DNA of 64,000 nt, taken from NCBI RefSeq assembly GCF_014495845.1, contig NZ_CP061080.1, positions 5,260,001 through 5,324,000 of the forward strand. The letters run 5' to 3'. Below are positions 17,232 through 27,448 of the stretch, piece after piece. The number at the start of each line of letters is the position of its first letter. Within the stretch, counting starts at the first letter, position 1. Position numbers and translations under genes: made by a program. Below the pieces are notes generated by a model. The model made no database searches, had not been told where the DNA came from, and saw only the letters and a program-made list of their open reading frames with translations. The DNA is from Aquibium microcysteis. GTDB lineage: Bacteria; Pseudomonadota; Alphaproteobacteria; Rhizobiales; Rhizobiaceae.

Positions 17232-17425
17232 CACCCCCCTCTGCCTGCCGGCATCTCCCCCTCACGGGGGGAGATCGGCAGCGTCGGCGGCGCCGCTCTC
17301 CCTGCCACGTCGAAGACTTGCGGAGCACACGCTCCGCGGGCTTCGCGCGCACATTGCCTGCGTTGCAGGACGAAACCGCCGATCTCCCCCCTTGAGGGGG
17401 AGATGCCGGCAGGCAGAGGGGGGTG
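17232..17425. repeat. Inverted repeat with 48-nt arms (rhizobial mosaic palindrome)
   Basis: Arms 17232-17279 and 17378-17425 are reverse complements with a single mismatch. Each arm holds the submotifs CTGCCTGCCGGCATCTCCCC and a small hairpin CCCCCTC-a-GGGGG. The 98-nt centre has no gene. It fills most of the 17109-17500 gap between the channel gene and grpE. The element shares CCTGCCGGCA with the repeat at 27.2 kb. Confidence 0.85.
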
Positions 17426-17500
17426 TCGTGGAGCGCGAGCTTGCAAGGCACCGGCGGCCGAGCAGGCCGCCGAGGGGCAAAGCGCCGGGATGCCTCCCGC

Positions 17501-18151
17501 TCAGCCCTTCGCGTCTTCCGCCGGAGCAGCTTCGGCGGCCGGTGCGCCCTTGGGGCCACCCTTCGACACGCCGACCATGGCGGGGCGCAGCATGCGTTCG
17601 CCGATGACGTAGCCGGTCTGCACGACCTGGACCACGGTGTTGGCCGGCAGATCCGGGTTCGGCACCTCGAACATCGCCTGGTGGAAGTTCGGGTCGAAGC
17701 GCTCGCCCTCGGGTTCGATCTTCTTCACGCCGTGGCGTTCCAGCGTCGACAGCATGCCGCGTTCGGTCATCTCGACGCCTTCGAGCAGCGCCGCGAATCC
17801 GGCTTCGCCCTTCTCCTTCGCCTCGGCGGGCACGGCGGCCAGCGCGCGCTGGAGGTTGTCGGAGACGGTCAGCATGTCGCGGGCGAAGTTGGCGATCGCG
17901 TAGGCGCGGGCGTCGTGAACGTCGCGGGCGGTGCGGCGGCGCAGGTTCTCCATCTCGGCGGCAAGCCTGAGCGCCTTGTCCTTCAGCTCCTCGTTTTCCT
18001 TCGCCAGCCGCATGAAGGCTTCGAAATCGGCTGCCTGGGCGGCTTCGCCGGCTTGCGCATCGGCCGGCTGGCCGTCGGTGGCCGGGCTGCCGGCCTCGGG
18101 CTTCGCCGCATCCATGTCGGGGGCGCGTTCCTGGTTCGGATGGTCGCTCAT
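17501..18151 (-). CDS. grpE: Nucleotide exchange factor GrpE
   Basis: 216 residues from [12 protein letters not shown] charged, probably disordered N terminus (about 1-45) is followed by a long coiled coil ([20 protein letters not shown]) with the conserved [15 protein letters not shown], then the beta domain with the GrpE signature including [23 protein letters not shown]. It drives ADP release from DnaK. It follows hrcA by 85 nt on the same strand, the standard order in Hyphomicrobiales. The C-terminal tail is Ala-rich. Confidence 0.95.
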   Translation of the reverse strand: MSDHPNQERAPDMDAAKPEAGSPATDGQPADAQAGEAAQAADFEAFMRLAKENEELKDKALRLAAEMENLRRRTARDVHDARAYAIANFARDMLTVSDNLQRALAAVPAEAKEKGEAGFAALLEGVEMTERGMLSTLERHGVKKIEPEGERFDPNFHQAMFEVPNPDLPANTVVQVVQTGYVIGERMLRPAMVGVSKGGPKGAPAAEAAPAEDAKG

Positions 18152-18236
18152 CGCTTGATCCCGTATGCTCGAATTCCGGTCGGTGGGTTGCGCCCGATAT
18201 CGAGGCTCGGGGGGCAAAAATCAAGGGGCCGGCAAC

Positions 18237-19307
18237 TCACCCAAGCATCCGCGAGATCATCTGGGCGGTGTAGTCGACCATCGGCACGATGCGGGCATAG
18301 TTGAGCCGCGTCGGGCCGATGACGCCGAGCGCGCCGATGACGCGTGCGTCCTTGTCGCGGTAGGGGGCGACGACCAGAGAGGAGCCCGACAGGGAAAAGA
18401 GCTTGTTCTCGGAGCCGATGAAGATGCGCACGCCCGGCCCCTGCTCGGCGAGTTCGAGCAGCTGGATCAGGCCCTCCTTGGTCTCGAGATCCTCGAAAAG
18501 GTGCTTGAGCATCTCGATGTCGGCCTGCGCGGTGACGTTCTCGAGCAGGTTGGCGCGGCCGCGCACGATGAGGCGCGACGGCGTCCCGGTCTCGGTGCCG
18601 CCCCAGACGGCGAGGCCCTTCTCGACGAGGTCCTGCGACAGGCTGTCGAGTGCCTGGCGGGTCTCCTCGCGCAGCCGGGCGATCTCGGCACGCGCCTCGG
18701 CCAGCGTCCGGCCGCGGATATGGGCGTTCAGGTAGTTGGAGGCCTCGTGCAGCTGCGAGAGCGTGACGCCGGCCGGCAGGTCGATGACGCGGTTCTCGAC
18801 ATCGCCCGAATGCGACACCAGAACCGCCAGCGCCTTGTCCGGCTCGAGCTGGATGAACTCGATGTGCTTCAGCGCCGTCTCCGTCTTGCCGGCGAGCACG
18901 ACGCCCGCGCCGCGCGACATGCCCGACAGCATGGTGCTCGCCTCGGTCAGCATGTGCTCCAGCGAGGCGCCGCGGCCCGAGGCCCTGACCTGCGCGTCGA
19001 TGCTGCGGCGCTCCTCTTCCGACAGGTCGCCGATCTCCATGAAGGCGTCCACGAAGAAGCGCAGCCCCTTCTGCGTCGGCAGCCGGCCGGCCGACACGTG
19101 CGGCGAATAGATCAGGCCGAGATGCTCGAGGTCGCTCATCACGTTGCGCACCGTGGCCGGCGACAGCGACGAGGGTAGCAGGCGGGCGAGGTTGCGCGAG
19201 CCCACCGGCTCGCCGTCGCGCATGTAGGAATCGGCGATGAGCCTGAAGATCTCGCGGGAACGGACGTCGAGGGACTGAAGGGTCGGGTCGGTGATCGGCT
19301 TCGTCAT
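18237..19307 (-). CDS. hrcA: Heat-inducible transcription repressor HrcA
   Basis: 356 residues from [14 protein letters not shown]. The winged helix is at about 10-75 ([19 protein letters not shown], then [15 protein letters not shown]). The middle GAF-like part and the C terminus ([27 protein letters not shown]) match HrcA. It represses groESL and related heat-shock operons by binding CIRCE elements; no CIRCE sequence is seen in this window. Diverges from rph. Confidence 0.95.
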   Translation of the reverse strand: MTKPITDPTLQSLDVRSREIFRLIADSYMRDGEPVGSRNLARLLPSSLSPATVRNVMSDLEHLGLIYSPHVSAGRLPTQKGLRFFVDAFMEIGDLSEEERRSIDAQVRASGRGASLEHMLTEASTMLSGMSRGAGVVLAGKTETALKHIEFIQLEPDKALAVLVSHSGDVENRVIDLPAGVTLSQLHEASNYLNAHIRGRTLAEARAEIARLREETRQALDSLSQDLVEKGLAVWGGTETGTPSRLIVRGRANLLENVTAQADIEMLKHLFEDLETKEGLIQLLELAEQGPGVRIFIGSENKLFSLSGSSLVVAPYRDKDARVIGALGVIGPTRLNYARIVPMVDYTAQMISRMLG

Positions 19308-19439
19308 GGGGGCGGAACTCCGGAAAGAACCATATAATCCGGAGCGGCACGAACACAACGCCGATCACGGCTCCTTTCCCTTTGCGTCGCTGCCCGGCAG
19401 GGGCTAAAAGCCGCCCTTTACAGAGACCGAGGAACCCCG

Positions 19440-20156
19440 ATGCGTCCTTCCAAGCGCCAGCCAGACGAGATGCGCGCCGTCAGCTTCGAACGCGGCGTCT
19501 CCAAGCATGCCGAGGGCTCCTGCCTCGTCAAGTTCGGCGACACGCACGTGCTCTGCACGGCAAGCCTCGAGGAGCGCGTGCCGCCATGGCTGCGCAACAG
19601 CGGCAAGGGCTGGGTGACGGCCGAATACGGCATGCTGCCGCGCGCCACCGGCGACCGGATGCGCCGCGAAGCCTCCGCCGGCAAGCAGGGCGGCCGCACC
19701 CTGGAGATCCAGCGGCTGATCGGCCGCTCGCTGCGCGCGGTCGTCGATCTGGAAGCGCTGGGCGAGGTGCAGATCACGGTCGACTGCGACGTGATCCAGG
19801 CCGACGGCGGCACGCGCACGGCCTCCATCACAGGCGGCTTCGTCGCGCTCTACGACTGCCTGGCCTGGATGGAAGCGCGCAAGATGCTGACGGTGAGCAA
19901 GGTGCTCAAGGACCACGTCGCGGCGATCTCCTGCGGCATCCATGGCGGCACCTGCGTTATCGACCTCGACTATGTCGAAGATTCGTCCGCCGGCGCCGAC
20001 GCCAACTTCGTCATGACCGGCAAGGGCGGCATCGTCGAGATCCAGGGCACGGCCGAGGGCGACGCCTTCTCGGAGGCGCAGTTCGCCGAGCTGATGGCAC
20101 TGGCCAGGAAAGGCATCGCGCGCCTCGTCGACCTGCAGAAGATGGCGGTCGCCTGA
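19440..20156 (+). CDS. rph: Ribonuclease PH
   Basis: 238 residues, the family's usual length. [19 protein letters not shown] is the canonical opening and [24 protein letters not shown] the conserved core; the phosphate-binding segment [11 protein letters not shown] and catalytic Asp region [13 protein letters not shown] are intact. It trims tRNA 3' ends phosphorolytically, so it could act on the CCA-bearing RNAs at 33.7-34.0 kb. Divergent from hrcA, as in most Hyphomicrobiales. Confidence 0.95.
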   Translation: MRPSKRQPDEMRAVSFERGVSKHAEGSCLVKFGDTHVLCTASLEERVPPWLRNSGKGWVTAEYGMLPRATGDRMRREASAGKQGGRTLEIQRLIGRSLRAVVDLEALGEVQITVDCDVIQADGGTRTASITGGFVALYDCLAWMEARKMLTVSKVLKDHVAAISCGIHGGTCVIDLDYVEDSSAGADANFVMTGKGGIVEIQGTAEGDAFSEAQFAELMALARKGIARLVDLQKMAVA

Positions 20157-20192
20157 GGCCGGCCGCGGCCGCGAACAGTCGGGAAACCGGAC

Positions 20193-20606
20193 ATGACGCC
20201 AGCGTCGATCCTCGAATCCGCGCTCTACGTGGCCGATCTCGACGCGGCCGAGGCCTTCTACGCCGAGGTCCTGGGACTGGAGCGGATCGCGAAGGTGGAC
20301 GGGCGTCATGTCTTCTTTCGTTGCGGCCCGGGCGTCCTGCTGCTCTTCCAGCCGGAGGCGACGGTCATTCCGCCGGCGCCGGATGCCAGGCTGCCGGTGC
20401 CGCCGCATGGCGCACGCGGCCGGGGCCACCTCTGCTTCTCTGCCTCGGCGGGCGAGATCGACGGCTGGAAGGCGCATCTCCTGGCCCGCGGCATAGCCGT
20501 CGAGGCCGATTTCGAATGGCCGCAGGGCGGCCGGTCCATCTATTTCCGCGATCCGTCCGGCAATTCGCTGGAATTCGCCGAACCGCGCATCTGGGGCATC
20601 GCATGA
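20193..20606 (+). CDS. VOC (glyoxalase/bleomycin resistance) family protein
   Basis: 137 residues with two beta-alpha-beta-beta-beta halves. The first begins [20 protein letters not shown] and the second ends [17 protein letters not shown], where the final Glu is a typical metal ligand. It is a single-module vicinal oxygen chelate protein that would dimerise. The substrate is unknown. The stop overlaps the rdgB start by 4 nt, giving a co-translated pair downstream of rph. Confidence 0.85.
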   Translation: MTPASILESALYVADLDAAEAFYAEVLGLERIAKVDGRHVFFRCGPGVLLLFQPEATVIPPAPDARLPVPPHGARGRGHLCFSASAGEIDGWKAHLLARGIAVEADFEWPQGGRSIYFRDPSGNSLEFAEPRIWGIA

Positions 20607-21250
20607 ATTCTCTCGCAGGGCGGAAGATCGTCGTCGCCAGCCACAATGCCGGCAAGCTGCGCGAATTCGCGGATCTGATGGCGCCCTTCGGCATCGAGGC
20701 GAAATCGGCAAAGGACTACGGCCTGCCCGAGCCGGAGGAGACTGGCACGACGTTCGAGGAAAACGCCTACCTCAAGGCCTTCGCTGCGGCGAAGGCGACC
20801 GGCCTGCCGGCGATGTCGGACGATTCCGGGCTCTGCGTCGACGCGCTGGACGGCGCGCCGGGGGTCTACACCGCCGACTGGGCGACCCGCCCCGACGGTA
20901 CGCGCGACTTCATGATGGCGATGGAGAAGACGCAGTCGCTGCTGGCCGCGAAGGGCGCCATGGAGCCCGCGCAGCGGACCGGCCGCTTCGTGGCGGTGCT
21001 GTGCCTGTGCGAGCCCGACGGAACGGCCGAATATTTCCGCGGCGAGGCGGAAGGGACGCTGGTCTGGCCGCCGCGCGGCAGCGACGGCTTCGGTTATGAT
21101 CCCGTTTTCCAGCCGCACGGCTTCGAGATCACCTTCGGCGAGATGACGGCCGAAGAGAAGCATGGCTGGAAACCCGGGCAGGAGACGGCGCTCTCGCACC
21201 GCGCCCGCGCCTTCCAGAAGTTCGCCCGGGCGAAGCTGGGGTCGGCATGA
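20603..21250 (+). CDS. rdgB: XTP/dITP diphosphohydrolase (HAM1 family)
   Basis: 215 residues from [22 protein letters not shown], where [10 protein letters not shown] is the nucleotide entry motif. [19 protein letters not shown] holds the catalytic Asp pair, and [12 protein letters not shown] with [11 protein letters not shown] are the other conserved blocks. It cleans inosine and xanthosine triphosphates from the nucleotide pool. Both ends overlap neighbours by 4 nt (VOC gene before, hemW after). Confidence 0.94.
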   Translation: MNSLAGRKIVVASHNAGKLREFADLMAPFGIEAKSAKDYGLPEPEETGTTFEENAYLKAFAAAKATGLPAMSDDSGLCVDALDGAPGVYTADWATRPDGTRDFMMAMEKTQSLLAAKGAMEPAQRTGRFVAVLCLCEPDGTAEYFRGEAEGTLVWPPRGSDGFGYDPVFQPHGFEITFGEMTAEEKHGWKPGQETALSHRARAFQKFARAKLGSA

Positions 21251-22449
21251 CGGTGCTGGGCTTTCGTGCCACGCCGGACGGCGGAACGTTGCTCGCGGAC
21301 GACCGGTCGCCCGGCTTCGGCATCTACGTGCACTGGCCCTTCTGCGCGGCCAAGTGCCCCTATTGCGACTTCAACTCGCATGTCCGCCACCAGCCGCCGG
21401 ACCAGGTGCGCTTCGCCCGCGCCTTCGAGACCGAACTCGCCTCGATGCGCGCGCAGTCCGGGCCGCGCACGGTCACCAGCGTCTTCCTCGGCGGCGGCAC
21501 GCCGTCGCTGATGGAGCCCGGAACGGTCGGCACCATCCTCGACGCGATCGCAGCGAACTGGACGGTGCCGGCCGGCATCGAGGTGACGCTGGAGGCCAAT
21601 CCGTCGTCGGTCGAGGCGGAGCGCTTTCGCGGCTATCGCGCGGCCGGCGTCAACCGCGTCTCGCTCGGCGTCCAGGCGCTGAACGATCGTGACCTCAAGT
21701 TCCTCGGTCGGCTGCACAATGTCGAGGAAGCGCTGAAGGCGATCGAGCTTGCCCGCGCGACCTTCCCGCGCCTCTCCTTCGACCTGATCTACGCCCGTCC
21801 CGGCCAGACTCCGGAGGGCTGGGAGGCCGAACTGCGCCAGGCGATCGGCCATGCCGCCGACCATCTGTCGCTCTACCAGCTGACCATCGAGGAGGGCACG
21901 CCCTTCTTCGCGCTGCATGCCGCCAAAAAGTTCGCCATCCCGGATGCCGATCTCGCGGCCGACCTCTACCAGCTGACGCAGGAGGTGACGGCGGCGCACG
22001 GGCTGCCGGCCTACGAGATTTCCAACCACGCCCGGCCGGGAGCGGAGAGCCGCCACAACCTGACCTACTGGCGCTACGGCGAATACGTCGGCGTCGGTCC
22101 CGGCGCGCATGGCCGCTTCATCACCGAGGGCACGCGCACCGTCACGATGGCCGAGCGCCATCCCGAGCGCTGGCTGGCGCTGGTCGAGCAGCAGGGACAC
22201 GGCGTGGCCGACGGCGAGGAACTGACGCGCGACCAGGAGGCCGACGAGTTCCTGCTGATGGGTCTCCGGCTCGTCGAAGGCCTCGACCTCGTGCGCTACG
22301 CCGAACTCGCCGGCCGCCCGCTGCCGCAGGACCGCATCGCGATCCTGCAGCAGGAGGGCCTCGTCGCCCCGATCGGCAATTCCCGCCTGCGCGCGACGCC
22401 CGCCGGCATGATCGTGCTCGACGCGGTGGTGGCGGACCTGGCGCGGTGA
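21247..22449 (+). CDS. hemW: Radical SAM protein HemW (heme chaperone)
   Basis: 400 residues. [19 protein letters not shown] near residues 27-45 carries the CxxxCxxC cluster motif. [16 protein letters not shown] and [19 protein letters not shown] follow in the right order, and the C-terminal HemN_C part is present. It resembles HemN but is the HemW type, now viewed as a heme chaperone rather than coproporphyrinogen oxidase. It overlaps rdgB by 4 nt, the common rdgB-hemW order. Confidence 0.9.
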   Translation: MTVLGFRATPDGGTLLADDRSPGFGIYVHWPFCAAKCPYCDFNSHVRHQPPDQVRFARAFETELASMRAQSGPRTVTSVFLGGGTPSLMEPGTVGTILDAIAANWTVPAGIEVTLEANPSSVEAERFRGYRAAGVNRVSLGVQALNDRDLKFLGRLHNVEEALKAIELARATFPRLSFDLIYARPGQTPEGWEAELRQAIGHAADHLSLYQLTIEEGTPFFALHAAKKFAIPDADLAADLYQLTQEVTAAHGLPAYEISNHARPGAESRHNLTYWRYGEYVGVGPGAHGRFITEGTRTVTMAERHPERWLALVEQQGHGVADGEELTRDQEADEFLLMGLRLVEGLDLVRYAELAGRPLPQDRIAILQQEGLVAPIGNSRLRATPAGMIVLDAVVADLAR

Positions 22450-22525
22450 GGGGGAGCGTTGCGGCCACCCGGAATGGTCACTATAGTCAGTATGGTCATG
22501 CCGGCGTACCGGCGGTGCGGGAGCC

Positions 22526-22807
22526 GTGGGCGATCGAGTGAGCAAGTCTGCGAACAAGGATCTGGACGTCTGGACGCTGGCCAATGCCAAGGCCCGCCTG
22601 TCGGAAGTCGTGGATCGCGCGCAGGACGTTCCACAGATGGTCACCCGGAACGGCAGACCCGCGGTGGTGATCGTCTCGGCCGAAGAATGGAAGCGGAAGA
22701 CGGACCGGAAGGGCAACCTGGCCGAGTTCCTTCTTGCCTCGCCGCTCCGGGGGCTCGATCTCGACGTCGAGCGCGTGGACGAACCGCCTCGCGAACTCGA
22801 CCTTTGA
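22526..22807 (+). CDS. Phd/YefM-type antitoxin
   Basis: 93 residues from a GTG at 22526; a second GTG at 22538 is equally possible. WTLANAKARLSEVVDRAQ is the Phd dimer/DNA-binding segment and VTRNGRPAVVIVSAEEW the conserved strand and helix. The C-terminal third (LRGLDLDVERVDEPP) should wrap the toxin. It would neutralise the PIN toxin encoded next and repress the pair's promoter. The toxin gene starts inside its stop codon (TTGA). Confidence 0.88.
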   Translation: MGDRVSKSANKDLDVWTLANAKARLSEVVDRAQDVPQMVTRNGRPAVVIVSAEEWKRKTDRKGNLAEFLLASPLRGLDLDVERVDEPPRELDL

Positions 22808-23229
22808 ACTATCTGCTGGACACCAACGTCCTGTCGGAATCATCTCGGCCGCAGCCGTCGCCCGACGTCATGCGATGGCTTGCCGAGCTGGACGAGGACC
22901 GCGGCTTCGTAAGCGTCATCACGGTCGCCGAACTGCGTCGCGGAGCGTTGATTCTCGCGCCGGGACGTCGCCGCGACTCGCTCATGTCCTGGATCGACGG
23001 GGAACTGCGGGACCGGTTCGCGGGCCGGATCATTCCCGTCGACGCCGAGGTGGCCGATCGCTGGTCCGATATCATGGTTGCCCGCCGTTCCGAAGGCCGT
23101 GGGCTCGGCGTCATGGACGGGTTCCTGGCAGCGACGGCGCTCGTTCGCGGTTTGACGGTCGTGACGAGAAACATCCGTGATTTCGCCTTTCTGGGGGACC
23201 GTGTCGTCAACCCGTGGGGAACCCCGTGA
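22804..23229 (+). CDS. PIN-domain ribonuclease toxin, VapC type
   Basis: 141 residues from a TTG that overlaps the antitoxin stop. The PIN acidic residues are in place: LLDTNVLSE (Asp), ITVAELRRG (Glu), GVMDGFLAATA (Asp) and TRNIRDF (Asp). It should cleave RNA, in many VapC proteins a tRNA anticodon loop or rRNA. Its stop overlaps the preferred GTG start of rsmI, so the pair is transcriptionally and translationally embedded before a housekeeping gene. Confidence 0.88.
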   Translation: MNYLLDTNVLSESSRPQPSPDVMRWLAELDEDRGFVSVITVAELRRGALILAPGRRRDSLMSWIDGELRDRFAGRIIPVDAEVADRWSDIMVARRSEGRGLGVMDGFLAATALVRGLTVVTRNIRDFAFLGDRVVNPWGTP

Positions 23230-24131
23230 CAGAGCCGCGCCATCCCACCTTCCTCGTCCACCAGACCGCCATCCCCGCCCGTCCGCTGGAGCCGGCGCTC
23301 TATCTCGTGGCGACGCCGATCGGCAATCTGGGCGACGTCACGCTTCGGGCGCTGGAGACGCTGGCGGCCGTCGACGTCGTCGCCTGCGAGGACACCCGCG
23401 TCAGCCGCGTGCTGCTGGATCGCTACGGCATCCGCCAGAAGCTGACCGCCTATCACGAGCACAATGCGCAGGCGGCGGGGCCGCGGCTGCTGGCCGATCT
23501 CGCCGATGGAAAGGCGGTGGCGCTGATCTCCGACGCCGGCACGCCGCTGGTCTCCGATCCCGGCTACCGGCTGGTCGGCGAGGCGATCGCCGCAGGCCAC
23601 CGCGTCGTGCCGATCCCCGGCGCCTCGGCGGTGCTCGCGGCGCTGACGGCGAGCGGCCTGCCGTCCGACGCCTTCTTCTTCGCGGGCTTCCTGCCGGTGA
23701 AGGACGGGCAGCGGCGCACGCGGCTCGAGGCGGTGAAGGCGGTGCCGGGCACGCTGATCTTCTACGAATCGCCGAACCGGGTGGCCGACAGCCTCGCCGC
23801 CATGCGCGACGTGCTGGGCGGCGAGCGCGAGGCCGCCGTCGGCCGCGAACTGACCAAGACCTTCGAGGAGATGCGGCGCGGCAGCCTCGTCGCGCTGGCA
23901 GACCATTACGAGGCGGCGCCGACGCCGAAGGGCGAGATCGTCGTCTGCGTCGCGCCGCCCGGCGAAGCGGGGGAGGACTCGCCGGAGGACGTCGACCGGC
24001 TGCTCCTGTCGCTCGCCGCCGAGATGCCGACGTCGAAGGCCGCGGGCGAAGCCGCCCGCATGACTGGCCAGCCCAAGCAGGCGCTCTACCGGCGGCTTCT
24101 GGAGCTGAAGGAGGAGGGCGGTGCCGGCTGA
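23226..24131 (+). CDS. rsmI: 16S rRNA (cytidine-2'-O)-methyltransferase RsmI
   Basis: 301 residues from the GTG at 23226, which has GGGGA 5 nt upstream and overlaps the vapC stop by 4 nt; a GTG at 23214 would add four residues. [20 protein letters not shown] is the family opening; [24 protein letters not shown] and FYESPNRV follow. It methylates C1402 of 16S rRNA. The next gene, yraN, overlaps its end by 11 nt, the classical rsmI-yraN pairing. Confidence 0.94.
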   Translation: MTEPRHPTFLVHQTAIPARPLEPALYLVATPIGNLGDVTLRALETLAAVDVVACEDTRVSRVLLDRYGIRQKLTAYHEHNAQAAGPRLLADLADGKAVALISDAGTPLVSDPGYRLVGEAIAAGHRVVPIPGASAVLAALTASGLPSDAFFFAGFLPVKDGQRRTRLEAVKAVPGTLIFYESPNRVADSLAAMRDVLGGEREAAVGRELTKTFEEMRRGSLVALADHYEAAPTPKGEIVVCVAPPGEAGEDSPEDVDRLLLSLAAEMPTSKAAGEAARMTGQPKQALYRRLLELKEEGGAG

Positions 24132-24498
24132 AGCGCGCGACCGGCGCTTCCGCGCCTATCGCAAGGGCCACCGCGGCGAGTGGCTGGCCGCGCTCGCCCT
24201 GATGCTCAAGGGCTACCGCATCGTCGCCCGGCGCCATCGCACGAAGCTCGGCGAGATCGATCTGATCGCCCGGCGCGGCGATCTTGTCGCCATCGTCGAG
24301 GTGAAGGCACGGCCGACGCTCGTCCAGGCCATGGATGCCGTCGGCCACGAGGCGCAGCGCCGCATCGAAGGCGCGGCCGACCTCTGGCTTTCGAAGCAGC
24401 GCGACCACGCCCGCCTGTCTCTGCGCTTCGACATCGTCGCGGTGCTGCCGCGGCGCTGGCCGGTGCATGTCGAGAACGCCTTCCAGGGACGAAGCTGA
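24121..24498 (+). CDS. UPF0102 (YraN) endonuclease-fold protein
   Basis: 125 residues from a GTG inside the end of rsm[22 protein letters not shown] near residues 44-64 is the UPF0102 hallmark and has the D-(x)n-E-x-K pattern of PD-(D/E)xK nucleases. [20 protein letters not shown] precedes it. The biological role is not established; the family may process DNA or branched substrates. Coupled to rsmI by overlap. Confidence 0.9.
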   Translation: MPAEARDRRFRAYRKGHRGEWLAALALMLKGYRIVARRHRTKLGEIDLIARRGDLVAIVEVKARPTLVQAMDAVGHEAQRRIEGAADLWLSKQRDHARLSLRFDIVAVLPRRWPVHVENAFQGRS

Positions 24499-24571
24499 GC
24501 CTTGCGCACAGTTTCGCACAGGCTCATGCTGCTCCTGATGCGGCTAATCAATAACCTGCGGAGTATTCGAG

Positions 24572-25405
24572 ATGTGCCATCATTGCGTGATCGACGGCGT
24601 GAAGAAGAGCATGCTGTCGCGGCGTGACCTGTTCCGGGGTGCGGCGGTCGCCGCCGGCGCTGCGGCGATCGGTGCCGCGGCTGCGCCGCAGCCGCTGTTC
24701 GCCCAGGCGGCGAAGCCGACCCGGGCCGAGGACCTCACCCACGAACTCTACGACATGTTCCCGACCTTCTTCGGCGAGCAGCAGCTCTTCTACGACCAGA
24801 AGTTCAACTATGCGCAGCACAAGTTCAATCTTTTCGAACTGCGCGTGAACGAGCACACCGGCACCCACATCGACGCGCCGCTGCATTTCTCGGCGGACGG
24901 CAAGTCGGTGGCCGAGATCCCGGTGGTCGATCTGGTCTGCCCGCTCGTCGTCATCGACATCCGGGAAAAGGCGGCGGCCGACGCTGACGCGCAGGTGACG
25001 CCGGACGACATCAAGGCCTGGACGGCGGCGAACGGCGACCTGCCGGCCGGTGCCTGCGTGGCCATGCTGTCGGGCTGGGGCCAGCATGTCGCGACGGAGA
25101 AGTTCCGCAACGTCGGCGCCGACGGCAAGACCATGCATTTCCCCGGCTTCCACATCGAGGCCGCGCAGATGCTGATGGAGTCCGCCTCCGGGGTGAAGGG
25201 CATCGCCGTCGACACGCTCTCGCTGGACTTCGGCATGTCGCCCGACTTCGCGGTGCACTACGCTTGGCTGCCGTCCGGACGCTGGGGCCTGGAGTGCATC
25301 GCCAACCTCGAATCCATGCCGGCTTCTGGCGGAACGATCGTCGTCGGCGCGCCCAAGGTGCGTGGCGGTACGGGCGGGCCGTCGCGCGTCTTCGGCATGG
25401 CCTGA
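24572..25405 (+). CDS. Cyclase family protein, Tat-exported
   Basis: 277 residues. The N terminus has a twin-arginine signal, SRRDLFRGAAVAAGAAA at about 16-32, ending LFAQA, so it is likely exported folded with its metal. HTGTHIDAPLHF near residue 93 is the metal-binding HxGTHxDxPxH motif of the cyclase/kynurenine formamidase-like family. GWGQHVATEKF and PGFHIEAAQML are later conserved blocks. Hydrolysis of an amide or formyl group in the periplasm is expected; the substrate is unknown. It precedes a GMC oxidoreductase by 83 nt. Confidence 0.85.
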   Translation: MCHHCVIDGVKKSMLSRRDLFRGAAVAAGAAAIGAAAAPQPLFAQAAKPTRAEDLTHELYDMFPTFFGEQQLFYDQKFNYAQHKFNLFELRVNEHTGTHIDAPLHFSADGKSVAEIPVVDLVCPLVVIDIREKAAADADAQVTPDDIKAWTAANGDLPAGACVAMLSGWGQHVATEKFRNVGADGKTMHFPGFHIEAAQMLMESASGVKGIAVDTLSLDFGMSPDFAVHYAWLPSGRWGLECIANLESMPASGGTIVVGAPKVRGGTGGPSRVFGMA

Positions 25406-25487
25406 CGCCGACGATCCCTCTGGACAAGCGCCTCGCGGGGCGCTTGTCTTTCCCTGCCGCAGGGAGGCCGCGGCGGGGGGAACGAGG

Positions 25488-27098
25488 ATGACGTTCGACT
25501 ATGTGATCGCCGGCGGCGGATCGGCCGGTTCGACGCTCGCCGCGCGCCTGTCCGAAGACCCGTCCGTCAGCGTCTGCCTGATCGAGGCCGGGGGCGAGGG
25601 GCGCGACCTCCTGGTGCGCGTGCCCGTCGGCGTGGCGGCGATGCTGCCGGGACGGCCGGCGAAGATCAACAACTGGTGCTTCGAGACCGTGCCGCAGCCG
25701 GGGCTCGGCGGCCGCAGGGGCTACCAGCCCCGCGGCAAGGCGCTCGGCGGATCGAGCGCCATCAACGCCATGCTCTACGTGCGCGGCCATCCATCCGACT
25801 ATGACGAGTGGGCCAATCTCGGCTGCGAGGGCTGGAGCTGGAACGACGTCCTTCCGTTCTTCCGGAAATCCGAGGGCAACAGCCGCGGCGCCGACGACCG
25901 CCATGGCGCCGACGGGCCGCTGAAGGTGCGTGATCAGGCGAGCCCGCGCGCGGTCAGCGAGGCCTTCGTTGAAGCCTGCGGGCGCCTGCAGATCCGCCGC
26001 AACGACGACTTCAATGGACCCGAACAGGAGGGTGCCGGGCTCTACCAGGTCACGCAGTTCTTCGACGGCCCGCATCGCGGCGAACGCTGTTCGGCGGCGG
26101 CCGCCTATCTCCATCCGGTCATGGACCGGCCGAACCTGACCGTGATCACCGGCGCGCACGTCACGAAGATCGCCCTCGACGGACGGCGGGCGACCGGCCT
26201 TCGCTACCGGCGGGGCAGGGAGGAGCACGTCGTGGAGGCTTCGCGCGAGGTGATCGTCTCGGCCGGCGCCTTCGGTTCGCCGCAGCTGCTTCTTCTTTCC
26301 GGCATCGGCCCGGCCGACGAGCTGAAGAGCCATGGCCTGCCGGTCGTGCACGAGCTGCCGGGCGTCGGCCGCAACCTGCAGGACCATCTCGACTTCGTGC
26401 TGACGTGGAAATCGCGCCGGACCGATCTCTTCGGCATCGGGCTGCGCGGCGGCCTGGCACTCGCCGGACAGGTCGGCGCCTGGCGCCGCGACGGCTCGGG
26501 TCCTCTCGCCTCGCCCATCGCCGAGGCGGGCGCCTTCGTGAAGTCGCGGCCCGATCTCGACCGGCCCGACCTGCAGCTGCATTTCTGCGCCGGTATCGTC
26601 GACGACCACACGCGCAAGATCCGTCTCGGCTTCGGCTTCTCCAGCCACGTTTGCGTGCTCAGGCCCTTCTCGCGCGGCACCGTCGGGCTCCTCGACGCAG
26701 ACCCGCTGTCGGCCCCGCGTATCGATCCGGCCTTCCTGTCGGACGAGCGCGATGCCGAGCTGCTCCTGAACGGCGCCCGGCTGATGCGCGCGATCCTCGC
26801 CGCCGAGCCATTGGCGCCGTTCCGCCACAAGGAGCTCTACCTGGACGGGCCGGTCTCCGACGCCGAACTGATGCAGCACATCCGCGCCCGCGCCGACACG
26901 ATCTACCACCCGGTCGGCACCTGCCGGATGGGCGTCGACGACGAGGCCGTCACCGATCCGCAGCTGCGCGTGCGCGGCATCGACGGCCTGCGCGTGGTCG
27001 ACGCCTCGGTGATGCCGACGCTGATCGGCGGCAACACCAATGCGCCGACGATCATGATCGCGGAGAAGGCGGCGGAGCTGATCCGGACGGCGGCCTGA
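25488..27098 (+). CDS. GMC family FAD-dependent oxidoreductase (choline dehydrogenase-like)
   Basis: 536 residues from the ATG at 25488 behind a G-rich site. FDYVIAGGGSAGSTLAARLSE is the FAD dinucleotide fold; YQPRGKALGGSSAINAMLYVRGH is GMC signature 1 and SAGAFGSPQLLLLSGIGP signature 2. The C-terminal catalytic His is in YHPVGTCRMG and the closing block is GGNTNAPTIMIAEKAAELI. It oxidises a primary or secondary alcohol. There is no betaine aldehyde dehydrogenase nearby, so choline is not specially supported. Confidence 0.9.
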   Translation: MTFDYVIAGGGSAGSTLAARLSEDPSVSVCLIEAGGEGRDLLVRVPVGVAAMLPGRPAKINNWCFETVPQPGLGGRRGYQPRGKALGGSSAINAMLYVRGHPSDYDEWANLGCEGWSWNDVLPFFRKSEGNSRGADDRHGADGPLKVRDQASPRAVSEAFVEACGRLQIRRNDDFNGPEQEGAGLYQVTQFFDGPHRGERCSAAAAYLHPVMDRPNLTVITGAHVTKIALDGRRATGLRYRRGREEHVVEASREVIVSAGAFGSPQLLLLSGIGPADELKSHGLPVVHELPGVGRNLQDHLDFVLTWKSRRTDLFGIGLRGGLALAGQVGAWRRDGSGPLASPIAEAGAFVKSRPDLDRPDLQLHFCAGIVDDHTRKIRLGFGFSSHVCVLRPFSRGTVGLLDADPLSAPRIDPAFLSDERDAELLLNGARLMRAILAAEPLAPFRHKELYLDGPVSDAELMQHIRARADTIYHPVGTCRMGVDDEAVTDPQLRVRGIDGLRVVDASVMPTLIGGNTNAPTIMIAEKAAELIRTAA

Positions 27099-27114
27099 CG
27101 CGGGCGAACGGGAA

Positions 27115-27430
27115 GTACGGGGACAGTTTCCCGAATTCGGTCGCCCTGCAATACGACTGGCCTTTACCTTCGACCTTCGCGCCGCCCCTCATCCGCCTGC
27201 CGGCACCTTCTCCCCGTAACACGGGGAGAAGGACGCCGTCACCGACGGCTTCGCCGGTCGCAAAGGTCGCCTACCTGGTGCCGATGTCGCGGCCGTGCCC
27301 CCTTCTCCCCGCTTGCGGGGAGAAGGTGCCGGCAGGCGGATGAGGGGCAGCGCCGTGGGTCAATCGAAAAGACCGCTGGTGTAACCCTCATCGCGGCGCC
27401 GAGAGGCCGAACTCGGTAACTGTCCCCGTA
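27115..27430. repeat. Nested palindromic element, about 316 nt (MITE-like)
   Basis: Outer ends 27115-27140 and 27407-27430 are imperfect inverted repeats containing TACGGGGACAGTT, a motif often seen at REP-type or transposase-linked repeats (from memory). Inside, 27184-27232 and 27301-27348 are near-perfect inverted arms, each with its own TTCTCCCCG...CGGGGAGAA hairpin. No open frame of note lies within, so it would be non-autonomous. It fills the gap between the convergent GMC and P450 genes. Confidence 0.75.
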
Positions 27431-27448
27431 TCTCCAGACGGCCCGCGC

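Noticed and set aside
18152..19439. CIRCE operator near hrcA or grpE
   Set aside because: No TTAGCACTC-N9-GAGTGCTAA-like sequence was found between or before these genes.
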